Source: Paramylibacter ulvae
GTDB lineage: Bacteria; Pseudomonadota; Alphaproteobacteria; Rhodobacterales; Rhodobacteraceae
DNA length: 64,000 nucleotides
Assembly: GCF_014652655.1 (NCBI RefSeq)
Contig: NZ_BMZF01000007.1
Coordinates: 62,001 to 126,000, forward strand
Direction of reading: 5' to 3'
Under the pieces are notes generated by a model that did no database searches, was not told where the DNA came from, and worked only from the letters and a program-made list of their open reading frames with translations. Within the stretch, counting starts at the first letter, position 1; each line of letters begins with the position of its first letter. The position numbers were made by a program, and so were the translations under genes. Shown one piece after another: positions 9,208-18,122 of the stretch.

Positions 9208-10637
9208 GATGCACGTCGTGATTTTGTCGTGGACAGTGGAAAAACCTTGGCTGCGTTTAATAACCACGCGGGGTCAAACACGTCTTTGACATGTAACTGT
9301 GTTTCGATATCTGCAATATTATATTGCGTCATCATCAAGTCGCGTTTTTCCACACCCACGCCGTGCTCGCCCGTCAAACATCCGCCAACCTCGACGCAGA
9401 GCTTTAATATATCCGCGCCCATGAATTCACATAATTCCAGATCACCTGGTTTATTGGCATCAAACAGGATCAGCGGGTGCATATTGCCATCGCCTGCATG
9501 AAATACATTCGCAACCTTTAACCCGTATTGTTTCGACAGCTCACCAATACGGCGCAGCACCAATGGCAATTCGGAGACAGGGATTGTGCCATCCAAACAC
9601 ATATAATCGGCAATGCGCCCCATCGCACCAAATGCTGCCTTGCGCCCCGCCCAAATTGCCGCGGATTCTTCGCTTGATTTGCTTTCGCGCAGCTCAACGG
9701 GGTTGTGCCGCGTTGCAATCGCAGTTATTTTTTCCAACTGCTCGGTGATTTCTGCTTCGGACCCTTCGACCTCGATGATCAGTACTGCCTCTGCATCTGG
9801 GTATCCAGCCTTGGCGAAATCCTCAACTGCCTCGATACAGGGGCGATCCATGAATTCGATTGCCACAGGCAACACGCCCGCCTTGATAATGTCAGACACA
9901 CATGCACCCGCAACTTCGTTTGAATCGAACCCGATCAGGACAGGGCGCGCGCCCTCTGGTTTATGCAAAATGCGCAATGTTGCCTCTGTCACCACGCCAA
10001 GTTGGCCTTCTGATCCACAAATAACGCCCAGCAAATCCAAACCAGATGCATCAAGATGCGAACCGCCAATTTCGACGATTTCACCATCCATCATCACCAT
10101 GGTGACACCCAGCAAATTGTTCGTGGTCACGCCGTATTTCAAGCAATGCGCACCGCCCGAATTCATCGCAACATTGCCTGCGATGGCACAGGCAAGTTGG
10201 CTGCTTGGATCAGGAGCATAGAAAAAGTCGTTTTGCTCTACGGCGCCAGTCACGCTTAAATTCGTGCGTCCCGATTGCACACGGATATAGCGATCATCGT
10301 AATTTGTTTCCAATACCCCATTCATCCGCGCCACACCCAGCACCACGCAATCGGCCGTGGGTAATGCCCCACCCGCCAATGATGTGCCTGATCCGCGCGG
10401 CACGACGGGAACGTTTAATCCCGAACATATGCGCAAAACCTCAGAAACCTGTTGCGTGTTGCGTGGCAAAACAACAGCCATCGGTGCACAGCGATACGCG
10501 GTAAGCGCATCGCATTCATATGCTTGGGTTTGGGATGGTTCAGATATGACGGCATCGTCTGGCAATACCGTACGCAATCGCGCGACAATGTCGGATTTGC
10601 GGCTTAACACCATTTCGCTGGGGATCGGCATTTCCAT
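9204..10637 (-). CDS. glcD: Glycolate oxidase FAD-linked subunit
   Basis: A 477-residue catalytic subunit of glycolate dehydrogenase. The FAD site is seen in VVPRGSGTSLAGGALP and YAPDPSSQLACAIAGNVAMNSGGAHCLKYG; the C-terminal FAD-oxidase domain carries NVFHAGDGNMHP and GCLTGEHGVGVEKR. The ATG at 10635-10637 follows AAGGAA at the right distance. A perfect inverted repeat of GntR/GlcC type lies 20 bases upstream of the start, so transcription is probably glycolate-controlled. It is the first gene of the glcDEF operon, with 4-base overlap to glcE. Confidence 0.95.
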   Translation of the reverse strand: MEMPIPSEMVLSRKSDIVARLRTVLPDDAVISEPSQTQAYECDALTAYRCAPMAVVLPRNTQQVSEVLRICSGLNVPVVPRGSGTSLAGGALPTADCVVLGVARMNGVLETNYDDRYIRVQSGRTNLSVTGAVEQNDFFYAPDPSSQLACAIAGNVAMNSGGAHCLKYGVTTNNLLGVTMVMMDGEIVEIGGSHLDASGLDLLGVICGSEGQLGVVTEATLRILHKPEGARPVLIGFDSNEVAGACVSDIIKAGVLPVAIEFMDRPCIEAVEDFAKAGYPDAEAVLIIEVEGSEAEITEQLEKITAIATRHNPVELRESKSSEESAAIWAGRKAAFGAMGRIADYMCLDGTIPVSELPLVLRRIGELSKQYGLKVANVFHAGDGNMHPLILFDANKPGDLELCEFMGADILKLCVEVGGCLTGEHGVGVEKRDLMMTQYNIADIETQLHVKDVFDPAWLLNAAKVFPLSTTKSRRAS

Positions 10638-10656
10638 GGGATTTTTCCTTGCGTTC

Positions 10657-10681
10657 AATTGGTAATAATAAATTACCAATT
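10657..10681 (-). promoter_or_regulatory. GntR/GlcC-type operator upstream of glcDEF
   Basis: A perfect inverted repeat with 10-bp arms, AATTGGTAAT and ATTACCAATT, around a 5-bp centre. In half-site form it is AATTGGT-N11-ACCAATT. TTGGT/ACCAA half-sites are typical of the FadR/PdhR/GlcC/LldR branch of GntR regulators. A copy with identical spacing precedes the GntR gene at 30043. Confidence 0.75.
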
Positions 10682-10704
10682 TATCAAAGGCAAGTTTTCA
10701 TTGC

Positions 10705-12783
10705 TTAGCGCCCTTCACGTCGCCACGCCCAAACGATCAAGGTTGCCGCCATCAATAACCAGACCCACCCAGGTAGCATCGGTGTTTGGCGTACATCCAG
10801 CGTAAGATATGCGTTACGAGGTGTTAATCCGAACCAATTTTCACCCGCACCACTCCGCCCCGCTCGGATTAGGCGCAGATTGGGCACGGCCACGTCTTGG
10901 GCGCGGATAACACCCGCACTGGTTTCCAATATCAACGGGCGCAACAAACTGGCATCCGCGATGGTTTTTTCAAATTCAATTGGTGCGGCGGGGCCAACCG
11001 CGAACACGGCTTTTAATTCACCGTCCGACAATTCAAACAAACCATTTTGTTCGGCATTTATTCGCGCCGTCCAACGCCCTGGCGACGTTTCGCGAAGTTC
11101 TAGCGTTTCGGTTTCCCCATCGGGATAGGTTATATCTGGCGCTTGGATCGATTCGGATAATGAACGGCGGGTGATAAACACCTGTTGGCCGTCCACCTGT
11201 GCGGACAACTGCTCTTCTTCCAGTTCGGGTTCTTTCATCATCCAATGAGCAAGTCGGCGCAACAGCTCCAATTGTGGGCCGCCGCCCTCGAACCCGCGTG
11301 ACCACAGCCATGCTTGATCCGACATCAACATGGCAACACGTCCTTCACCCACACGATCAAGCACCAGTAATGGTTTTTCATCAAACCCGTGCATCACCAT
11401 ATGACCACTGCGCACATTGGTATCAAGCAATCTGAACCAGCGCCCCCAATTTGGGTCATTTTCAGGTGCCAGATCACCCGCCCAATTTTCCAACCCTTGT
11501 GTTACGGGGTGGCGATGCCCCGTTTGGGAAATCTGTGGTTTATAGCCTTGGTTAATCACATCAAAGCTGGGTACCGCAGGTAAAATTTCGGCAATATCAG
11601 ATCGAAACAAGCTGTTCACACCCGCAAAATCGGGGCCGGTTGCAAACAGAACAGCACCACCGTTTTTGGTGTATTCCACCACATTGCGCAGATACGCAGG
11701 GCGTAACATTCCCCGACGCCGATATTTGTCAAAAATGATCAAATCAAAATCGTCGATTTTATCCAGAAACAATTCACGCGTTGGAAATGCAATCAATGAT
11801 AATTCGCGCACGGGAACATTGTTGGATTTTTCTGCTGAACGCAGGATGGTAAAATGCACCAAATCAACCGCGCTGTCGGATTTCAAAAGATTGCGCCATG
11901 TGCGCCCACCCGCATATGGTTCGCCTGATACCAACAAAACCCGCAACCGATCACGCACACCATTGATGGTAACAACGGCAGAATTGTTGCGATCAGTCAG
12001 CTCGGTTTCATCGGCGGCGATGGTGAATTGCAACACGTTCATCCCGCCATGCGTTAGCGTGATTGGCAATTCCAAATCGGCATCGGTGCGCACCTGAAAT
12101 TGGCTTTGCACTTCACCGTCAATCGTGATGGTAAGGTTCGCCAACTCGGATTCACTCACTGGAACCGCACCATCATTTTCAATGCGAAGGTTGAGGGTGA
12201 TTTCTTCGTCAACAATTGCAAAGGCTGGCGCATTGGTCACAACAATACGGCGATCCCAATCCGTTGATTTGCCCGTTTGCAAAATATGCACAGGAGCCGC
12301 AAACGTTTGCAAAATCTCGGCATCATGTATGCGCCCATCGCTGATAATGATTGCACCCGCAATGCGATTTTGCGCAACCTTTGATGCCGCATTCGCAAGT
12401 GCCGTTAAAACAAGCGAACCGGTTTCATCTTGGGAGATATCATTTTCAATACGGACTTCTCGCAGTTCGAAATTTTCCAAATTTCCAATTTTTTCGCGCA
12501 ACCCTGCAAGCGCGGTTGCAACCTGTTCAGGGCGATCACTAATTTTTTGGCTTTCGCTGGCGTCTTCGACCAAGAACACAATATCGCTGAGTGGATCACG
12601 TTCTTCATAACGTACCACTGGATTAGCCAAAGCACAAAGAATGACACCACCCGCAAGGGCGCGCAAAAACCACCCCGACAATCCACGCCAAGCCGCAAAG
12701 CCAGTGGCACAGATTAAAATAATCACACCAATAATAAGCAATATTTCAGAAATAAGCGGGGAAAAAACGATGCTGCTGTCCAT
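10705..12783 (-). CDS. Membrane protein with glutamine amidotransferase-like domain (MoxR operon)
   Basis: A 692-residue protein with two N-terminal membrane helices (about 10-30 and 36-52), a large periplasmic part and one C-terminal helix (about 668-685) ending in WRREGR. The centre (about 290-510) resembles a class I glutamine-amidotransferase fold (RVLLVSGEPYAGGRTWRNLL, DFDLIIFDKYRRRG, GGAVLFATGPDF), but no catalytic Cys is evident there, so it is probably not an active amidase. Residues about 60-170 resemble a vWA fold (DIVFLVEDASES, GAIIISDGRI). It is the last gene of MoxR-DUF58-DUF4159-this, starting 1 base after the DUF4159 stop. The function is not known. Confidence 0.7.
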   Translation of the reverse strand: MDSSIVFSPLISEILLIIGVIILICATGFAAWRGLSGWFLRALAGGVILCALANPVVRYEERDPLSDIVFLVEDASESQKISDRPEQVATALAGLREKIGNLENFELREVRIENDISQDETGSLVLTALANAASKVAQNRIAGAIIISDGRIHDAEILQTFAAPVHILQTGKSTDWDRRIVVTNAPAFAIVDEEITLNLRIENDGAVPVSESELANLTITIDGEVQSQFQVRTDADLELPITLTHGGMNVLQFTIAADETELTDRNNSAVVTINGVRDRLRVLLVSGEPYAGGRTWRNLLKSDSAVDLVHFTILRSAEKSNNVPVRELSLIAFPTRELFLDKIDDFDLIIFDKYRRRGMLRPAYLRNVVEYTKNGGAVLFATGPDFAGVNSLFRSDIAEILPAVPSFDVINQGYKPQISQTGHRHPVTQGLENWAGDLAPENDPNWGRWFRLLDTNVRSGHMVMHGFDEKPLLVLDRVGEGRVAMLMSDQAWLWSRGFEGGGPQLELLRRLAHWMMKEPELEEEQLSAQVDGQQVFITRRSLSESIQAPDITYPDGETETLELRETSPGRWTARINAEQNGLFELSDGELKAVFAVGPAAPIEFEKTIADASLLRPLILETSAGVIRAQDVAVPNLRLIRAGRSGAGENWFGLTPRNAYLTLDVRQTPMLPGWVWLLMAATLIVWAWRREGR

Positions 12784-12784
12784 G

Positions 12785-15553
12785 TTATTGCCCTAACCGA
12801 TCCAACAATGCAGGCACATGTACCTGATCGCTTTTGTAATTACCGGTCATCACATACATCAACACATTCACACCGAACCGAATGGCAAATTCGCGTTGGC
12901 GTTCACCATTGGCACCACGTCCAACAGGATATTTAAACCGACCCGATTCCGTGATCGCCCAAGATGCCGCCCAATCGTTCGCACCGATCAACACTGGCGT
13001 TACACCGTCGTTGAGATTGCGAAATGGTATACCTTCGACTTGTTCGGCATTTTCTGGTGCTGCCTCAACCCAAACATCGGGGCCGATGTAACGCCCCGGG
13101 AAAACCTGTAGCAAATAAAATGCACGCGTCAAAACGTGATCAGTTGGGATTGGCTCTAGGCGGGGAATATCCAAACGACGTGCGATCTGTTGCAATTTGC
13201 GTCCATTTGGGGTGCTGCGCCCAATGGCGCCGCTTTGGTTGCCATCGCGTGTGTCAAACATAATGAACCCGCCATTGCGCAAATATTGATTAAGCGACGC
13301 CACCGCATCGATAGACAACGCTTGGTGTTTATCCGTGATCGGCCAATACAAAAACGGATAGAGCGACAAATCATCGTTCCCCAATACCACACCAACGGGC
13401 GGAACAGGTTCAATATTTGTACGCAGGTATAATTCTGCCGATAACCCATCCAAACCAGAGTGGGACACCTCGTCCACACGCGCATCACCCGTGATAACAT
13501 AGGCCAGAACCGTATTGTTTGCCGCAAATAATGCGCCATCCTCATCCGATTGCGCGAATGATTTTGAATTGGCGCTGATGACACAAAGCAATGCAATCAC
13601 CGCAATTTGCCCACTGCGTGCGCCCCGCAACCGCCCTGATAATACCAATGTCGCAAATACATCAATCAGCAAAAGCACAAATGCAAATTGCAGAAACTCT
13701 GCCTTTAACGCGCGTTCGCTGGATGGTGACAGGGACAATAAATTAGTGCCAATTGGCCATGTAGCAGAAGTGATCTGTCGATCTGTTTGGATAACATTCA
13801 ACGCGATTGCACGATCCGCATTTGTGTAAATCCCCGGCTGTAATTCGGGGCCAAGTTGTCCAGCGGCCAATAATTCACCTGACACCCCACTGGCGGATTG
13901 TGTTTCGCCCAAAGCACCATATGCATCCAAAACATGCGTCGGCGTCCAAATCGTTCCTGCCACGTCGCTGCTGGTCACGGCACTGGTTTTTGCGGTAATG
14001 GCCAAGCGTTCCAACATTTGTACAAACAGGCCGGACAGCGGCAGATTTGACCATTTTGTACTGGACGTGACATGGAACAAAACAACACGCCCTTGGCCAA
14101 TGTTTTGGCTCGTGACCAATGGCGTGCCGTCGTCCAAACTGGCAATAACGCGTGCGGCCAAATCGGGATCGGGTTGCGCCATAACTTGGCTATTCACATC
14201 AACATCATCGGGGATTTTCAAGCCGAAAAATGGGCTTTCTTTGGCGAAATCTTGCAATTTACGCGGCTCGCCCCATGACATTGCACCACCAACGCTGCGC
14301 CCGCCAGAACGCAATCGTACAGGCAATAGCGGATGATTTTCAGATTGCCCGATACCGCTGGAAATCAAATTGGGCCCTGCAAACCGCAACAACGTGCCAC
14401 CCTGTTCGATCCATGTCTGAATATCTTGCGTTTCTGTTTCGTTCAATTCTCCAATGTCGGCGAATACGATTACCTCTGGGTTGGCGACCAGGGCTTCGGA
14501 CAATTCAGTTTCGATCACCTCTGTTGTGGGTTGTAGCGCGTTGCGCAAATAATGTAGCTCGGATAGCAATGCGCTCGCTTCTGATGCGCGGTCACTGCCA
14601 AATAATGCGACCTTGCGCCGACGCAATGAATCATCGCCCAACACCACACTTCCTGCTGAATTCACATCATCAATCGAAACCTGCGTCACCCGATTGCGAA
14701 GCTCGATGGGGAGTTCGACCACACCAAGGCTCTGTGCGTTTCCTGCATCAAACACCACATCAACACTGCCAAGTTTGCGCGTAATCCCCGTCGGGTCGGG
14801 GCCAATCGCAGAAAGACGCACATTATCCATCGTATCGGAATGAATGCGTGTGAGCGTGGTGTTCAATGCGCCATCCTGAACGGTAATCGGCGATAGGGCG
14901 ACAACATTTGTATCGCTTTGTACAATCGAAACATCGGCCAAACTGGTAAGTCGATTCAAAAATGCCGCGCGATCGCTGCGGTTTATCCCATCTGAAAACC
15001 ATATGATTTGGCTGGCCTCTAAATTGGTGACAATATCCAGCCATTGATCGTAATTTGGTTCCCAAGAATTGGGATGAAATGATTGCAGCCGATCGATCCA
15101 ATTGCTGGCCGCGCTAAACCCGTTTTCAAAATCCGATGTTGGTGTATCTGTCCATTTGACCACCATAACGGGGCGGTTATCTTGCTCCGCCTCATTCAAC
15201 AAATTTTCCACCTTGTCTTTGCGCATTTGCCATGATTGCGCACTGGCCCATGATGCGTCCATCCCAATCAATAACGCACCGCGCCCAGCGACGCGATCGC
15301 TTGGGTTCAACACGGGTTCCGCAAATGCTAATATCGCCGCGCCGATTGCCACTGCACGTAACAAAAGCAACCACCAAGGGGTGCGATCAGGTGTGGAATC
15401 TTTGTCCCGTAAACCCAACAATAGCGTAATACCGGGAAAACGTTGGCGAATGGGTGCGGGTGGAATTGCGCGCAGCAACCAGATCAGAATCGGCAATGCC
15501 AATCCCGCAATCAACAACCATGGTGACAAAAATGCAATCGCACCGAACGTCAT
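12785..15553 (-). CDS. DUF4159 domain protein with BatA-type N-terminus
   Basis: A 922-residue membrane protein. The N-terminal about 80 residues match the aerotolerance-regulator/BatA N-terminal region (two hydrophobic helices around FLSPWLLIAGLALPILIWLLRAIPPAP). A vWA-like domain follows (ALLIGMDASWASAQSW), then a long extracytoplasmic part, two helices (about 620-670) and the C-terminal DUF4159 domain (PFLYWPITDKHQALS, LNQYLRNGGFIMFDTRD, VLTRAFYLL). The start ATG overlaps the DUF58 stop in an ATGA. With MoxR and DUF58 it forms the kind of AAA/vWA set thought to assist folding or cofactor loading of an envelope target; the target is unknown. Confidence 0.8.
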   Translation of the reverse strand: MTFGAIAFLSPWLLIAGLALPILIWLLRAIPPAPIRQRFPGITLLLGLRDKDSTPDRTPWWLLLLRAVAIGAAILAFAEPVLNPSDRVAGRGALLIGMDASWASAQSWQMRKDKVENLLNEAEQDNRPVMVVKWTDTPTSDFENGFSAASNWIDRLQSFHPNSWEPNYDQWLDIVTNLEASQIIWFSDGINRSDRAAFLNRLTSLADVSIVQSDTNVVALSPITVQDGALNTTLTRIHSDTMDNVRLSAIGPDPTGITRKLGSVDVVFDAGNAQSLGVVELPIELRNRVTQVSIDDVNSAGSVVLGDDSLRRRKVALFGSDRASEASALLSELHYLRNALQPTTEVIETELSEALVANPEVIVFADIGELNETETQDIQTWIEQGGTLLRFAGPNLISSGIGQSENHPLLPVRLRSGGRSVGGAMSWGEPRKLQDFAKESPFFGLKIPDDVDVNSQVMAQPDPDLAARVIASLDDGTPLVTSQNIGQGRVVLFHVTSSTKWSNLPLSGLFVQMLERLAITAKTSAVTSSDVAGTIWTPTHVLDAYGALGETQSASGVSGELLAAGQLGPELQPGIYTNADRAIALNVIQTDRQITSATWPIGTNLLSLSPSSERALKAEFLQFAFVLLLIDVFATLVLSGRLRGARSGQIAVIALLCVISANSKSFAQSDEDGALFAANNTVLAYVITGDARVDEVSHSGLDGLSAELYLRTNIEPVPPVGVVLGNDDLSLYPFLYWPITDKHQALSIDAVASLNQYLRNGGFIMFDTRDGNQSGAIGRSTPNGRKLQQIARRLDIPRLEPIPTDHVLTRAFYLLQVFPGRYIGPDVWVEAAPENAEQVEGIPFRNLNDGVTPVLIGANDWAASWAITESGRFKYPVGRGANGERQREFAIRFGVNVLMYVMTGNYKSDQVHVPALLDRLGQ

Positions 15554-16446
15554 CGCGCAGCCCCCTGTTCCGTTGCATTATAGAGCCACAAAAATGCCGA
15601 TTGCACCGCGCTATCCGTATTATGTGTGTAATACCGCCAGCCAGATTTACGTGCCAATGTACGCAGCGCGTCCTGTCGTTCTGCCAGTTTTTGAATATAT
15701 TCATCCCGTAGCGAATTTGCCCGCAACGTTTCGAAATTCAGCGACGATTTCATGCTTTCGAAAATCACCCGCCCTTTGAACGGAAACGAAAGCTCGGTCG
15801 GGTCCAACACCTGAACCAAACAGCCAGAAACATTTTGATCGGCAGTTTTGGAAATTGCGCGCACCAGCGGTTCCCATTCCCCCATGAAATCGGAAATCAG
15901 GATTGCGCGGCTTCCGTTTGGTAATGCTTTTTGTGGCGGATATGCGTAATCGGATTTTTCGCCGATTGCCGCCAAGGTCTGAGCGATTTTCTGAATTTGG
16001 GATTCACCCGATTTTGCAGGGCGTGGATCAGATAATAGCCCAACACGTTCGCCCGCGCGCGATAGCAATATCGCCAAAGCCAAGGCCAGAACCGTGGCAA
16101 GCGATGATTTGGTTTCCAAATTTGCATCGCTGGAAAAATCCATCGACGCACCAGAATCCACCCAAAAATGCACCGTTTGCGCCGATTGCCATTCCATTTG
16201 ACGGATGAATTGCGCATCCGTACGCGCCGATCTGCGCCAATCAATCGCGCTGCGACTGTCGCCCGAAATTGCGGGACGGTATTGCCAAAATTCATCGCCA
16301 ACGCCCGCACGTTTGCGCCCGTGGGATCCAAGATTCAGCGACGCCACCAAATGTTGCGCACGCGCCAGCAATGCTGGAAAACCCGCGGCTAGCTGCCCCG
16401 CATCTGCGCGCAAATGCGCTGGCGTTATGATCTGTTCATCATTCAC
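15550..16446 (-). CDS. DUF58 family protein (MoxR-associated, vWA-like)
   Basis: A 298-residue protein starting at a GTG (16444-16446) that forms a GTGA overlap with the moxR stop. The DUF58 signature DEFWQYRPAISGDSRSAIDWRRSARTD lies at about 48-73. A vWA fold follows with a metal-ion site DSGASM (about 97-102, the D-x-S-x-S form) and a later acidic DFMGEWEPL. DUF58 proteins are cytoplasmic adaptors working with MoxR AAA+ ATPases. The GTG start inside the upstream gene suggests strict coupling of the amounts of the two proteins. Confidence 0.85.
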   Translation of the reverse strand: MNDEQIITPAHLRADAGQLAAGFPALLARAQHLVASLNLGSHGRKRAGVGDEFWQYRPAISGDSRSAIDWRRSARTDAQFIRQMEWQSAQTVHFWVDSGASMDFSSDANLETKSSLATVLALALAILLSRAGERVGLLSDPRPAKSGESQIQKIAQTLAAIGEKSDYAYPPQKALPNGSRAILISDFMGEWEPLVRAISKTADQNVSGCLVQVLDPTELSFPFKGRVIFESMKSSLNFETLRANSLRDEYIQKLAERQDALRTLARKSGWRYYTHNTDSAVQSAFLWLYNATEQGAAR

Positions 16447-17453
16447 GCGGCATCTTTGGCTAATATCGCTTGGTCAACCATATTCTGAATCACATCTGAC
16501 AGCGCAATATTTTGCGCACGCGCCGCAAAACTTAACGCCATGCGATGCACCAACACGGGATGCGCCAGTGCAGCAACGTCATCAAGATCGGGAGTTAGCC
16601 GCCCTTGTAACAGCGCACGCGCACGCGTGGCCAACATCAATGCTTGCGCGGCGCGTGGGCCTGGGCCCCAGCTAATGTTATCGCGCACCAAATCGGTTGC
16701 GGTCTCATCTTCGGGGCGACCTTGGCGCACCAGATCAAGGATCGCATCAACGATCGCCGCACCAACGGGCATACGACGAACCGCATTTTGCGCTTCTATC
16801 AATAATTCCGCATCAAACACCTGTTCAGCTTGCACATCCATAATACCTGTAGTCGCCTCTAGGATCAGACGCTCGGTATCGCGATCAGGGAAATTAACAT
16901 CAATTTGCAACAGGAACCGATCAAGCTGTGCCTCTGGCAAAGGATAGGTACCCTCTTGCTCAATCGGGTTTTGAGTGGCCAGCACGTGAAACGGTTCTGG
17001 CAATGCGCGTGTTTGCCCCGCAATGGACACCTCTTTTTCCTGCATCGCTTGTAACAATGCAGACTGCGTTCGCGGTGATGCACGGTTAATTTCGTCGGCC
17101 ATCAAAAGTTGGCTAAATATCGGGCCTTCGATAAATCGAAATTCTCTTGCGCCTTGTTTGTTGGTTTCCAATACTTCAGAGCCCAAAATATCCGCGGGCA
17201 TCAGATCGGGCGTAAATTGAACGCGGCTCTCGCTTAACCCCATAACCGTGCCAAGCGTATCTACCAATCGCGTTTTCGCCAGCCCCGGCGCACCAATCAA
17301 CAATCCATGACCGCCAGAAAGTAAAACAACCAAACTTTGTTCGATTACCGTGTGCTGGCCAATGATCCGTTTGCCAATCTCGGTTTTGGCTGCGGATAAT
17401 AAACCGCCGATCTTTTCAATTGATTCTGCGAGATTCTTTTCGTCGGCTGTCAT
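16443..17453 (-). CDS. MoxR-family AAA+ ATPase
   Basis: A 336-residue AAA+ ATPase. Walker A GAPGLAKT, Walker B LLMADEIN, the sensor region LATQNPIEQEGTYPLPEAQLDRF and an arginine-rich C-terminal lid are all in place. I take the ATG at 17451-17453, preceded by AAAGGG; the open frame extends 94 codons upstream with no resemblance to the family. First gene of a four-gene operon and divergent from the DUF1285 gene, with 68 bases between them. MoxR proteins act as chaperones that load metals or mature enzymes together with vWA proteins. Confidence 0.9.
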   Translation of the reverse strand: MTADEKNLAESIEKIGGLLSAAKTEIGKRIIGQHTVIEQSLVVLLSGGHGLLIGAPGLAKTRLVDTLGTVMGLSESRVQFTPDLMPADILGSEVLETNKQGAREFRFIEGPIFSQLLMADEINRASPRTQSALLQAMQEKEVSIAGQTRALPEPFHVLATQNPIEQEGTYPLPEAQLDRFLLQIDVNFPDRDTERLILEATTGIMDVQAEQVFDAELLIEAQNAVRRMPVGAAIVDAILDLVRQGRPEDETATDLVRDNISWGPGPRAAQALMLATRARALLQGRLTPDLDDVAALAHPVLVHRMALSFAARAQNIALSDVIQNMVDQAILAKDAA

Positions 17454-17521
17454 TACACACCCTTTCAAGTTACCAATTGTTATCTTATGTTCATTAAACG
17501 AACAAATTGTGGCGATGACAA

Positions 17522-18121
17522 ATGACAAATACGACAAATGGAGAAAAAACGCCTGCGCCCAGTGCAGATAGCATCGCACAAGCGGCCACAAAGGCGACAA
17601 AAAAGGGCCCGCCGCCCGTCCATTTGTGGAATCCAGAGTTTTGTGGTGATCTCGATATGCGCATCGCACGCGATGGCACATGGTTTTATTTGGGCACACC
17701 AATTGGCCGAAAACCGCTAGTGAAACTGTTTTCATCCATCATTCGCAAAGACGGCGAAGATTATTTTCTGGTTACACCCGTGGAAAAGGTTGGCATCACG
17801 GTTGACGATGCCCCGTTTGTGGCAATTGATTTTCAGGTCTCTGGAACTGGACGCGATCAAATCATCACATTTCATACCCATGTGGATGACGAAGCGGTTG
17901 CCAGTGCGGATAACCCAATTCGTGTGGAACGCGACCCTAAAACAGGCGAGCCTAGCCCATATGTTTTGATCCGCACGAATCTAGAAGCACTAATAGATCG
18001 CAAGAGCTTTTATCGCTTGGTTGATTTGGGTGTTCAGGCGAAACATGACGGTGTGGATTGGTTCGGGGTTTGGTCGTCGGGCACATTTTTCCCAATCATT
18101 CCAGTGGCCGAACTCACTTAA
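17522..18121 (+). CDS. DUF1285 domain protein
   Basis: A 199-residue protein. After a low-complexity Ala/Lys-rich N-terminus (about 1-28), the family core begins with PPPVHLWNPEFCGDLDMRIARDGTWFYLGTPIGRKPLVKLF and includes DGEDYFLVTPVEKVGI and a C-terminal FGVWSSGTFFPI. No enzymatic motif is visible and no function is established. It is divergent from moxR, an arrangement I associate with related bacteria, so it may serve the same process. It ends 1 base before the convergent gnd stop. Confidence 0.8.
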   Translation: MTNTTNGEKTPAPSADSIAQAATKATKKGPPPVHLWNPEFCGDLDMRIARDGTWFYLGTPIGRKPLVKLFSSIIRKDGEDYFLVTPVEKVGITVDDAPFVAIDFQVSGTGRDQIITFHTHVDDEAVASADNPIRVERDPKTGEPSPYVLIRTNLEALIDRKSFYRLVDLGVQAKHDGVDWFGVWSSGTFFPIIPVAELT

Positions 18122-18122
18122 A

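Noticed and set aside
17460-17485. TTACCAATTG upstream of moxR as a third GntR site
   Set aside because: Only a half-site is present; there is no TTGGT partner at 11 bases.
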